Below are positions 55,806-64,000 of a DNA stretch of 64,000 nt, piece after piece (position 1 is the first letter of the stretch; each line of letters begins with the position of its first letter). The stretch is taken from contig JASTWB010000034.1 of NCBI GenBank assembly GCA_032158295.1, positions 1-64,000 of the forward strand. The letters run 5' to 3'. The position numbers and the translations under genes are program-made. Source of the DNA: Pycnopodia helianthoides (Eukaryota > Echinodermata > Asteroidea > Forcipulatida > Asteriidae). The notes beneath the pieces were generated by a model. It searched no databases. It was not told where the DNA came from and was given only the letters and a program-made list of their open reading frames with translations.

Positions 55806-56153
55806 TCAAAATGTATTGCTAACCTTCATGAAAATCTCCAGTTCTACAAGAAGACAACAAAGAGCAAAAACATATTTGTTCTTGTTTTCACGGCCACAGT
55901 TGTACAATTGCAAGTACAGTGTTGGTGGCAGAGATGGATGTTTGATTAGTGTCTGAAGAAGCACATTGATAGTTAAGTTGCTGTCATGTGGCACCTCTTT
56001 AAAGTCAATAAAAACATGGTGTCCTTTCCCATGAACAATAACACCAGTAATATGCGTTGGTAACTTCCACATGGAACACAGAGACTTGGGTGTCACCAAG
56101 AAGCCCGGCAGGCTTGTTGACTTCTGGTCCATGCAGTCTATGATTATTGACAA
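55806..56153 (-). pseudogene. RNase H-like transposase fragment (DUF7869-like), active site damaged
   Basis: Reads IIDCMDQKSTSLPGFLVTPK, HGKGHHVFIDFKEVPHDSN, NVLLQTLIKHPSLPPTLYLQ and NCGRENKNKYVFALCCLLVE. This follows the RNase H-fold pattern of a transposase family widespread in marine invertebrates. The first Asp (IIDCMD) is present. The second, normally in a DN-x-x-EN motif, is Tyr here (LYNCGREN). No continuation downstream. Probably a dead element remnant. Confidence 0.55.
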
Positions 56154-56423
56154 GTACCGTTATGGAGCCTCTTGTGCGTGTTTGTAGTACTTTTTTCGCT
56201 CATTGCTAGAAAAAGAGTTGATTGAGAAATTAATAAGGCTTATGCGACACCTGGGAAGCAAAGGGCACTCTCAAACTTATTTTTTTCTTCAGATTTGTTT
56301 CGAAAAACTGCTTAAGGTGTTCACCATCAGCTAAAGTAAATACAAAGGTAATTAGGTCTTAATGAAACAACTCACGAATAGAAAAGCGCGCTTGCTCCAA
56401 GAGGGCGGTAACTATTATTTCAT

Positions 56424-57700
56424 TCATAGCGCATAGAAAACCTGTGAGAAGTGATTGATAATTTTGTCATGAGTTTTGTTCACTCCCAAATGACCAGCCA
56501 TTGGAGCTTCATGCCCCAACTTAAGTATTTCTTGTCTGTAGGAAGATGGGACAACTATTTGATAAACAACTTTCCATTCTTCATCAGCGGCAACCTTTGG
56601 AGGTCTCCATTTCCGCATCAATACTTCTGACTTCAAAAAATAACAAACTGGGACATTGTTGGCTTCTTCTTTCGTGAGAGCTCTTGTGAGGTCCTTTTTC
56701 TGTTCATCTATGAGCTGTTTTTTTGTCATAGACTGAATTAGATGGTTCACATTTCCCAGAAGTTTTCTCTGGGTTTGCTTTTGTATGGGAATTCCCATTT
56801 TCCTCGTCTAACTTTGTCCCATGAATGTTTCTCCCAAATTAATGTCATTCATTTCCTCCCAAGTCTTTTGCTCTTGGGTTTGCTTGGTCATAGCCCTTGT
56901 CACTGCACAGGCCGGGAAAACACATGGCAATTCTTTTTCAAGATTATCTGTGCTTTTACTATTTGGGGGTTTGTTACACACCCATGGTTCTACAACCGCT
57001 TTTTCTCCTGCAAGATCATTGCCTAAGATGAAAGTAATTCCCTCTACAGGGAGAGTGGGCCTAATGCCAACAGTAACTGGCCCTGTCACTAAATTACATT
57101 CTAGATTTAGGACATCCAGTGGCACACTTATACACCCACATTCAACACCTTGAATAAGAACACTTGCACCTGAGGACAACTTGTCAGAAAATGGCAATAT
57201 GCTTTCAATCATGAGAGACTGGGCAGCACCAGTATCTCTCAGAATTTTAATCTGTTTTGTTGCCTGTCCTTTAATACCTACAAGTGACACATACCCATCT
57301 GAAACAAATGGTTTGTATTCCCTATCATGTTTACATTCACATGAAGGTATCTTCTCTAGACAGTTTATGACTTCATTTTCATGAACTTTCACTTTGATAG
57401 CCGCTAGAGCATTTGGAGATTTGTTTGAACCGCACATAATTACCTCCAGTATCACACTTCTCAAGGAAGTCTAGGAAGTGCATCACTGTGTCTTCCTCCT
57501 TAGCTCTGTTGTTGGATCCTGTAGGGCTGTATTTGAGCTCAACTGGTCCTCGAAGTTGCAAGAAAATATTGCAAGAAACAACACCCTAGTTGCATAGAAC
57601 TATATACTTTCAGATGCCTGACAAAGGCTTCAGATTTAACAGGGCAAGCTGTAATGCAGTCTTGAGCATACACTGGTTTGTCACAAGTTTTACAACCTAA
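56424..57700 (-). mobile_element. Ty3/gypsy (Gmr1-like) retrotransposon fragment: protease then integrase
   Basis: The minus-strand frame 57,464-56,808 contains a retropepsin: YVSLVGIKGQATKQIKILRD with active site DTGAAQS, and later ITFILGNDLAGEKA. The next frame (56,798-56,424) starts after a short gap and holds the integrase zinc-binding front: VVPSSYRQEILKLGHEAPMA, GHLGVNKTHDKI. Reverse transcriptase does not lie between them, which matches the Gmr1-type pol order known in deuterostomes. The integrase core is missing (the fragment ends near 56,440). A Cys-rich stretch near 57,690-57,620 (GCKTCDKPVYAQDC) may belong to it. No LTRs seen. Confidence 0.7.
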
Positions 57701-57752
57701 TAACTGAAAAGTAGGTACATTTCAATAAAAAAAACAAGTGCGATATACTCAA

Positions 57753-58160
57753 TCAAACTTCAAAATCACTGTCTTCTTCAATGTTACTGCATGTAACATT
57801 CTGCATTATGTCACATTCATTAAAAAATTCAACCTCAAAATTGACATCTTCAGTAAGTGACACATCGTGATGGGTGCTTATATCACTTGAAACAGAACTG
57901 GAGTCAAAATCTGACTCTCCATCATCATCTTCAAGTTCACTTACAGGTAAATGAATGTTTTCAACACCATGTACAGTAGCTACTACCACATTTTCACAGT
58001 CTTTACATGAACAGCCTGGACCACATAGGCGATCTGCTTTTTTGCATTTACATACCCTAGACTGACAATGACTTTTGGAACATGAGCAACCCCTGGTCAG
58101 AAACTTTACATTTGTTCTGATTTCCCCCCCCCCCTGTTTACAGTCTTTCAGGATTTCCCT
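57753..58160 (-). CDS. CXC-type cysteine-rich protein fragment
   Basis: The frame reads GCSCSKSHCQSRVCKCKKAD followed by RLCGPGCSCKDCEN, a dense Cys array like the CXC (tesmin/TSO1-type) DNA-binding or zinc-binding module. An acidic Ser-rich tail follows, ending at a stop at 57,753. Upstream it is cut by the LINE inserted near 58,165. Modules like this occur at the ends of invertebrate transposon proteins; a host origin is also possible. Confidence 0.55.
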   Translation of the reverse strand, partial: REILKDCKQGGGEIRTNVKFLTRGCSCSKSHCQSRVCKCKKADRLCGPGCSCKDCENVVVATVHGVENIHLPVSELEDDDGESDFDSSSVSSDISTHHDVSLTEDVNFEVEFFNECDIMQNVTCSNIEEDSDFEV

Positions 58161-58164
58161 TGCT

Positions 58165-59382
58165 TCCCACATCCTCTGTCAAATACCTTGGAGTCACTTT
58201 GAATGCTCAGCTGTCTTGGAACAACCATGTTAAAAATGTTGTTTCGAGTGCCAATAGAACATTGGGCCTCATTAAGACCATTGCTTTCAATTCCTCTGTT
58301 TCAGCCAAGTTCTGCCTCTATAAATCTCTGGTTCTCCCCATCTTAGAATACGGTATGCCAGCATGGCTCCCTCATACATCCCATCAAATTCAGGCCCTTG
58401 AACGTGTACAGAAGCGTGCCACTCGTTTTATTCTTGGTCAGAGGATGGGTGTGATGTCCTACCCTGATAGACTCGTAGCCCTTAAATGGTCGTCTTTGTC
58501 AGTTCGTCGTAATTTTTCTGTCTTGTATTTTTTCATTAAGTGTAAGTTTAATCTTATTTATTGTGATGTAGCATACACCATTTCTGTCAATCATATAGGT
58601 ATCCTGATGTTCTGACCTTTAAACACCTGTACACCAGAACTGATGCATTACATTTATCCGCTCCTCATCTTTTCCCCAGACTTTGGTCTGGTTTACCAGA
58701 AAGCATTCGTAATTCTCTTTTGTTGTTGCCCTTCCACAGCTTCCTCAATTCACTAAGATATTCTGTCTGTCAATCTCATGAATCTACCTGAATAGTTTTT
58801 ACGTTTTATCCGGGTGGGATGGGATGGGCTTCCTGTCTGTTTTATATTTCTTTTTTTCTTTCATATTTATTTATCTATGTTTTTTTACTATTTCCTTAAT
58901 CTGTATTTAAATATGTACATATTTATTGATATATAAATATATTTACATAATGCCTGTTTTTTTGGTTTTTTGGTTTTTGGGTTTTTTTCCGGGGAGGGGA
59001 GTGTGGCTGGTGTTTGGTTTTTTTAATATTTTTTATCCCCCACTGTTTTGGATGGTTCATTCCTTTCTTGCTGTGTATGGCTGGTCGCTGGGGTGTTTAT
59101 TTTTGTGACCCACCCTCTTATTGTTGCTTTAATTTGTGCAATATTGTATTATTTATTTTTAGCAGTTTATTTTTGCTATTGTTTATTTTCCTGTTATTAT
59201 TATTACCTCCTGTAAAAAAAATAATCTACATTTATATTTTTGTGTACCCCAGATGTGGGGCAACAGATCTACGGATCATAGTATGTATTTGCTTTTGCTG
59301 TCCCTCGCCCATCTTGGGGTATATTGTCTTGTATTTTGTTATGTACTGTTTTTATGGCAAATAAAATAATAATATTAATAAT
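58165..59382 (+). mobile_element. 5'-truncated CR1/Jockey-like LINE
   Basis: The plus-strand frame from 58,160 holds the end of a reverse transcriptase protein: VKYLGVTLNAQLSWNNHVK, LYKSLVLPILEYGMPAWLPH and ALERVQKRATRFILG. A T-rich 3' region follows, ending in an AATAAAATAATAATA tail at 59,359-59,382. It inserted between the CXC fragment and the last visible exon of the ParB-like gene. A shift near 58,600 ends the frame early. Confidence 0.82.
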
Positions 59383-59384
59383 AC

Positions 59385-61571
59385 CTAACTTCAGCGTCTT
59401 CCCATGAAGTGCAGCCTATGTTGCGGCAAAATTCCCGGTGTACCTAATATTTCAAAACGAAATAAATTAATCACAATAAAACAAATTCGTCGCAAACATG
59501 ATGAGAGATGCAGACTCACAGTATTTAAAATGTGATTAAAATTCCCTTTTTAGTCTGCGTTTCATTAGTTATCTAATGGAATGTAGTAAACATTGTTATG
59601 CTTTGTGCACGTTCCGTTAATACACTTCTTGTTTCAGGGACATATTTTTTAATGTTTAAACAGTGGTAGTTCTTTGCAATTTTGTGCCCAAACATTTGCA
59701 ACTATCTTCTGATTCCCTCTTTACTGCAACTTTGTTTTGGTGTAACTTGTATTACCGGTATACAATTTTCCTCAAAAAATGCCTACAGCGGCATATTCTC
59801 ACCTCTGCCAACTTCTTCATTGTTGTTGCTTCAGTGGACAGCTCAGCTATCGTGAGAATACCATCTCTTAGTTGTGTCAGCAGTTCCAATGCCGTGCCAG
59901 CATGGAGCCCAATCATGGTACGGAACGCATAGGCCGACTTTCTGAAATCTGGGAGGCGGGGAAGTCCCCCAATCATGGTACGGAACGCATAGGCCGACTT
60001 TCCGAAATCTGGGAGGCCGGGAAGTCCCCCAATCATGGTACGGAACGCATAGGCTGACTTTCTGAAATCTGGGAGGCGGGGAAGTCCCCCAATCATGGTA
60101 CGGAACGCATAGGCCGACTTTCCGAAATCTGGGAGGCCGGGAAGTCCCCCAATCATGGTATGGAACGCATAGGCCGACTTTCTGAAATCTGGGAGGCCGG
60201 GAATTCCCCCTTTTTTAATTTTCTGCTTCTTTAGATCACCCGTCTCAAATTTGTCCAGGATTTCTTGTAAAACGTCATAGGTTCGGCCATCCAAGCTTGC
60301 CAGATAGCAAACAACTCAAATGTGTTGTTCTTTCTAAAGCAAAGAAAATGGATACAAAATACCAAAATCACTTCTGATTAATCTAGAACGCCACCAATGT
60401 ATTGAACATTGACCGTAACGAATACTATTGGTGACAACTTCCATCACACAGAAGGGTGTCAAACAGCGTGGACCGTGTTTTCAAATAGTCTACTTTGGTT
60501 TATTTAGGGTCATCGTATATTTTAAGATTAACTAACCTCGTTTAATATCGTGTCACACGATGATCTCCATTTCTGCATTTTGTCTGCAGCGTCAGCCATT
60601 CCTGCAAGCCTCTTGCGGCACATCGAAACCTTAACCAAAAAGTACATTTAAACAAAACCATATCAAAATGATGTCATATTAGCTATACGCGTAGAGCAAA
60701 TAAATAAATTGTTATTAAACCTTAAAACATGTTTAACCATTTTTGTTTGTTCTACCAACGGTTTAACATGACAAATGACATCATACAGCGCGCAGTGTCT
60801 CCAAAAAAAAAAGGAGAAATAAACATACAGAAATGAGCGAAACAAAAATGTAAAATCACTAATGAAAAATAATTCCTTATCTCTAAAAGAAATCTCGTGG
60901 CGAAAGCCTCCAGTTCGGTTGAGCTCATTGCTGAGCCACAGGATTGCCTCCTCTGTTTAACCCAGTGTACACGACACAACGCCGTGTGTCAAACCTCCCG
61001 GGTTGAAGCTTGGAAAGCTCGAGGGCTGCCAAATAGGAGTGTTGCCCTCCGATTACCGTGTATTGGTATCCATTAGCCTGAATCAAAATAACTTGCAGTA
61101 TTGTCTTATCAATGAACCTTGGTTTATTTTGATGAAATTTTAGTGTTGATAAACGAAGAAGCAAAAATAACAAGTAGTTTAGTATGCCATCACTAAAAAA
61201 AACAACAACAATGTTTTCTGTGCTTCTGTTCAATTAATTATTTAGAATTGAATGTTTAGATTTAGCCAGACCTGTTCTATATGATAACTAAGACTATTTG
61301 GTGTTTTAATTATTTATTTGTTTGTTTCTATTTTAAAATTAAGAAATACGTTGTTTCATGAGCCTTTAGTCATATAAATGTTTTGAAAAAGGCACCTTTT
61401 TAGGGTCGAAATTCCTTCTTTCAACACTACTGGTCAAGACACACAGTGACTGATAAGTGTCATTCGGGTAGTCCTTCAGGTGTTTCACCAGCTCCTTGGT
61501 GAACTTCTCGTCGATTCCTCTCACTTGCTCCCCGAGCTCAAGGTTGGATAGATTTATATGTATATCAACGG
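59385..61571 (-). CDS. multi-exon gene with ParB-like domain
   Basis: Minus-strand exons: 61,571-61,396 (DIHINLSNLELGEQVRGIDE, KELVKHLKDYPNDTYQSL), 61,077-about 60,890 (NGYQYTVIGGQHSYLAALEL, then LWLSNELNRTGGFRHEI), 60,629-60,537 (MADAADKMQKWRSSCD), about 60,303-59,803 (coding minisatellite, then LTQLRDGILTIAEL) and 59,443-59,385 (VHREFCRNIGCTSWEDAEV). The first two resemble the ParB/sulfiredoxin fold, with VIGGQH matching the nucleotide-binding GxxR/H loop. In the second exon an extra A near 60,962 (plus-strand ttt) shifts the frame, either a sequence error or a lesion. Front exons and start are not found. The downstream LINE sits at the last donor. Role unknown. Confidence 0.5.
59911..60210 (-). 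repeat. 60-bp coding minisatellite, five copies
   Basis: aatcatggtacggaacgc recurs at 59,911, 59,971, 60,031, 60,091 and 60,151. On the minus strand each copy encodes 20 residues of the form GGLPxLPDFxKSAYAFRTMI, in frame with the flanking exon sequence. Copies alternate between two variants (R/G differences), pointing to duplication of a 120-bp dimer. Confidence 0.92.
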
Positions 61572-61820
61572 CTGGAATAATTGAAAATAAAATAATATGA
61601 AGTGCTGACAATGTTGTGATAACGTCATCGAAATGTTTTCACTTTCAGCTGCTCTTATTAATTCTGAAATTCATTGCCCTGTGAACTCAAACGTCATTGC
61701 GCCATTTATGGAACATAATGTTGAGGCTAAAATGGCTGACAGTGTATGGATATGATGGAGAACTACTGGGGCGTCCTACTAACTTACCCACACTGTACTG
61801 CATTACTGTGGTTCTTGCAC

Positions 61821-62170
61821 ATCAAAGTCCCTTCACCTGCTGGTTCGTAAAATACCTTTGACCCACCTAGTATTCACGTTGTCTTATTGTTCTTCAATAA
61901 GGTTGTTTTTACGTAATTTTAACGTTACTTGGGTCCCTTCAATCACGTACTGCATACCTATAACTTACGTTATTGGACGGTTCTCGACTCACGTTTTTAG
62001 CATATCAAAGTCCCGTCACTTGCTCGTTCTTAAAACACATTTCATCCACCTAATAGTTGCGTTATTTTATTGTTTTCAAAAAGGTTAATCTTACGTAATT
62101 TTTACGTTTATTAGAGTTTTCTTCAATCACGTATAATATGGCACCTAATACTTATTGGACTGTTCTTGAC
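61821..62170. repeat. 183-bp tandem duplication
   Basis: atcaaagtcc starts at 61,821 and 62,004. The order 'cacctagtattc', 'ttacgtaatttt', 'caatcacgta' is kept in both copies with about 20 percent divergence. Non-coding. Confidence 0.75.
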
Positions 62171-64000
62171 CCATGACATTTGCTTGTATTTCCTCGATAG
62201 TCACTTGAATGACCAATCCTGAAGTGTGGTAATTTAGTCAGAGTTCCTGGGGTAAGCATGGCTAAGACTAATTTGAGTAAATAATCAACACACCAGGTGT
62301 TCCAAGCCGTACTTTCAAACTGAATTAACGTACCCCTTTTAATAGTGATACTAAAAATTGTGTTCAAAATAACGTTTCCGAAAATATAAGTTAAACACTT
62401 TATAGGCAGTACATAGTTACAAATAGCTACACATTTTGCGATTGAATTGAAAAGAAAATCAACCCTTTATACAGTAACAAACTATAGCAAAATAAACGGA
62501 TTTGCCATTTAAAGTTTTCAAGATAATACAAAAGCATAGTACACTTAATTGTACAATATAGGACCGTTAAAGCTGATGGAGCAGCGCTCTCATTTGTATA
62601 CATGAAAACCACCCACCCATACCGGTGTGTTTTAACTCCAATAGAGACGTCATATTATCGTCCCTCTTTTGTTTGTACTCTATTTGGCAACAGCTCCCTT
62701 TGGTTCCCAGAACCCCTCAGTGTCTTCTTTTGTTATATGTCCCTGGTTCGAATGTATGACCAAATTAAAAAACACTGAATAATTACAACTGACTCAATCC
62801 GTTTTCACAGTTGGTAGGGAAACAAAGTAACAATTAAGTATCTACACATATTTTTCTTAATTTATGTTGTTAACCGAAAAAGGGAACACACAATTAAAAG
62901 CGTAACCTCAGAATTGATGATTACTTAGACACACAAAAGTGAAATACCACAACAGCATTCTAATCTGAGAAATAACAAAAATCATTGGATTAAAAAGCAT
63001 CCTATCTACCAACAAAATATAAAAATTAACAAACGATTAATTGAACGAGACAGCTTAAAGGTTAAAATTTTGAACAAAGTACGATTTTTTCTCTTTAGAT
63101 AATTTTTGGTTTGTTCATAGTTTAGCTTACAGTGCTTTTTGTAATTACATTACATTATACACTGATCTGGGTCTATCATCTTTTGCCATATACCTGACCA
63201 TGATGCTTTACAAACTGATTAACGATCAAATACAGGAAAGGTAAAGCTCACTTACAGAAAAAAACAAAACTGAAAACTTGGGTTTAAGGTACGTGAGGAG
63301 GAATAAGTTGGAAAATTTACTCATTCTAGCATGCAAACAATCCGCCTCGTTTGTTACAACAGAGATTAAATGTTTGAACCTTCAATTTCTGATTTTCTGA
63401 ATTTTAGACACAAATTTGCTGATGGGAGATTGTTATTGAAAAACGCCCTAATTTTCCTGTTCCCTGAAATTGATACAGTCAAGATATCAATTGTGTCTCC
63501 ATTATTATGTCCAAATATTTTTCAAAATCCCCCAAATACTTTGCAAATTTTCATTTGTCATTTTTGGAGGCACTATAAATGTTTGATAATATCTTTGGCA
63601 AAAGTATAATTTAAATTTGAAATAAAAGGTTGCATGTTAAATTTATATCGTTACAACGAGTTACTGATATTTTAAACGTAATAAAAATTGTGTTTATGCG
63701 TTACAACGAAGTATAACTCGTATACGGATGCCATAGTTTGTTAACCCGGGGGGGCACAATATACCAATTTTTTTCCGTAACTTTTTAGCGCTGCGTCCGA
63801 TCACCGCGTTATTTTTTGACTTGTCCCGATATGTATCTAGGGTCAAATTACAAAAAATAGTTTTAACAGATGTAAGCTGTTTCCACGTCAACCGTTTTTT
63901 TGACCTTGGTTTTTGAGGGTTTTTTTGTTTTTTTGGGGGGGTCTTTTTCAACCAAAGTTTCACTTGTTTAATTTCTTCACGCCCCAAAATGGTATTGATG
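62171..64000. other. no gene recognised
   Basis: AT-rich, with only short chance frames. Near 63,650-63,715 'gcgttacaacga' and 'cgttacaacgag' form a small direct repeat. T- and G-runs lie near the right edge (63,920-63,942). Confidence 0.55.

Noticed and set aside
59911..60210. CRISPR-like regular repeats
   Set aside because: There are no unique spacers; it is a contiguous 60-bp coding minisatellite in an animal-type sequence.

Overview
The window looks like a repeat-rich, gene-poor stretch of an invertebrate animal genome. Signs of this are spliced genes with GT-AG introns, AATAAA signals, no bacterial-style operons, and mobile elements of animal type (Tc1, Penelope-like, hAT, tyrosine-recombinase, CR1/Jockey-like LINEs, a Ty3/gypsy element with protease directly followed by integrase). 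That gypsy order and several short repeats suggest a marine deuterostome, most likely an echinoderm. This assignment is inference, about even odds.

Layout. 1-2.7 kb: a dispersed GGGAATTC-rich repeat, then an intact Tc1-like transposase gene bracketed by a CCAAT/TATA-type promoter and a near-perfect replication-dependent histone 3' stem-loop. 3.9-10.5 kb: the best host gene, a ten-exon plus-strand gene for a BEN-domain protein of about 454 residues. It has a small tandemly triplicated exon and a MITE in intron 3. 10.5-16.2 kb: repeats, minus-strand coding fragments, a 101-bp satellite and a broken Rep-like gene (HUH nuclease plus superfamily 3 helicase) with 62-bp direct repeats at its 5' side. 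19.2-22.5 kb: a Penelope-like element (RT plus GIY-YIG) with a hammerhead-like motif. 25.8-29 kb: a tyrosine-recombinase gene whose stop codon was hit by a 1.49-kb hAT element with a perfect 8-bp target duplication. 33-40 kb: remnants of spliced minus-strand genes invaded by a LINE and a retroposon tail. 40-46 kb: minisatellites, palindromes and a nested inverted repeat carrying two tRNA-Asn-like units. 48.4-48.7 kb: a possible two-exon 74-residue gene. 49.0-55.5 kb: five head-to-tail copies of a 1,293-bp unit made of exons of one minus-strand gene. 55.8-59.4 kb: transposase, Gmr1-like retrotransposon, CXC-domain and LINE fragments. 59.4-61.6 kb: a minus-strand multi-exon gene with a ParB-like domain and an in-frame 60-bp coding minisatellite. 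The last 2.4 kb are AT-rich without a recognisable gene.

Apart from the BEN gene, the Tc1 transposase and perhaps the ParB-like gene, most coding sequence here is mobile-element derived and often broken. The most unusual observations are the histone-style flanks of the Tc1 transposase, the hAT insertion at a stop codon, the nested tRNA palindrome and the exon-unit array.
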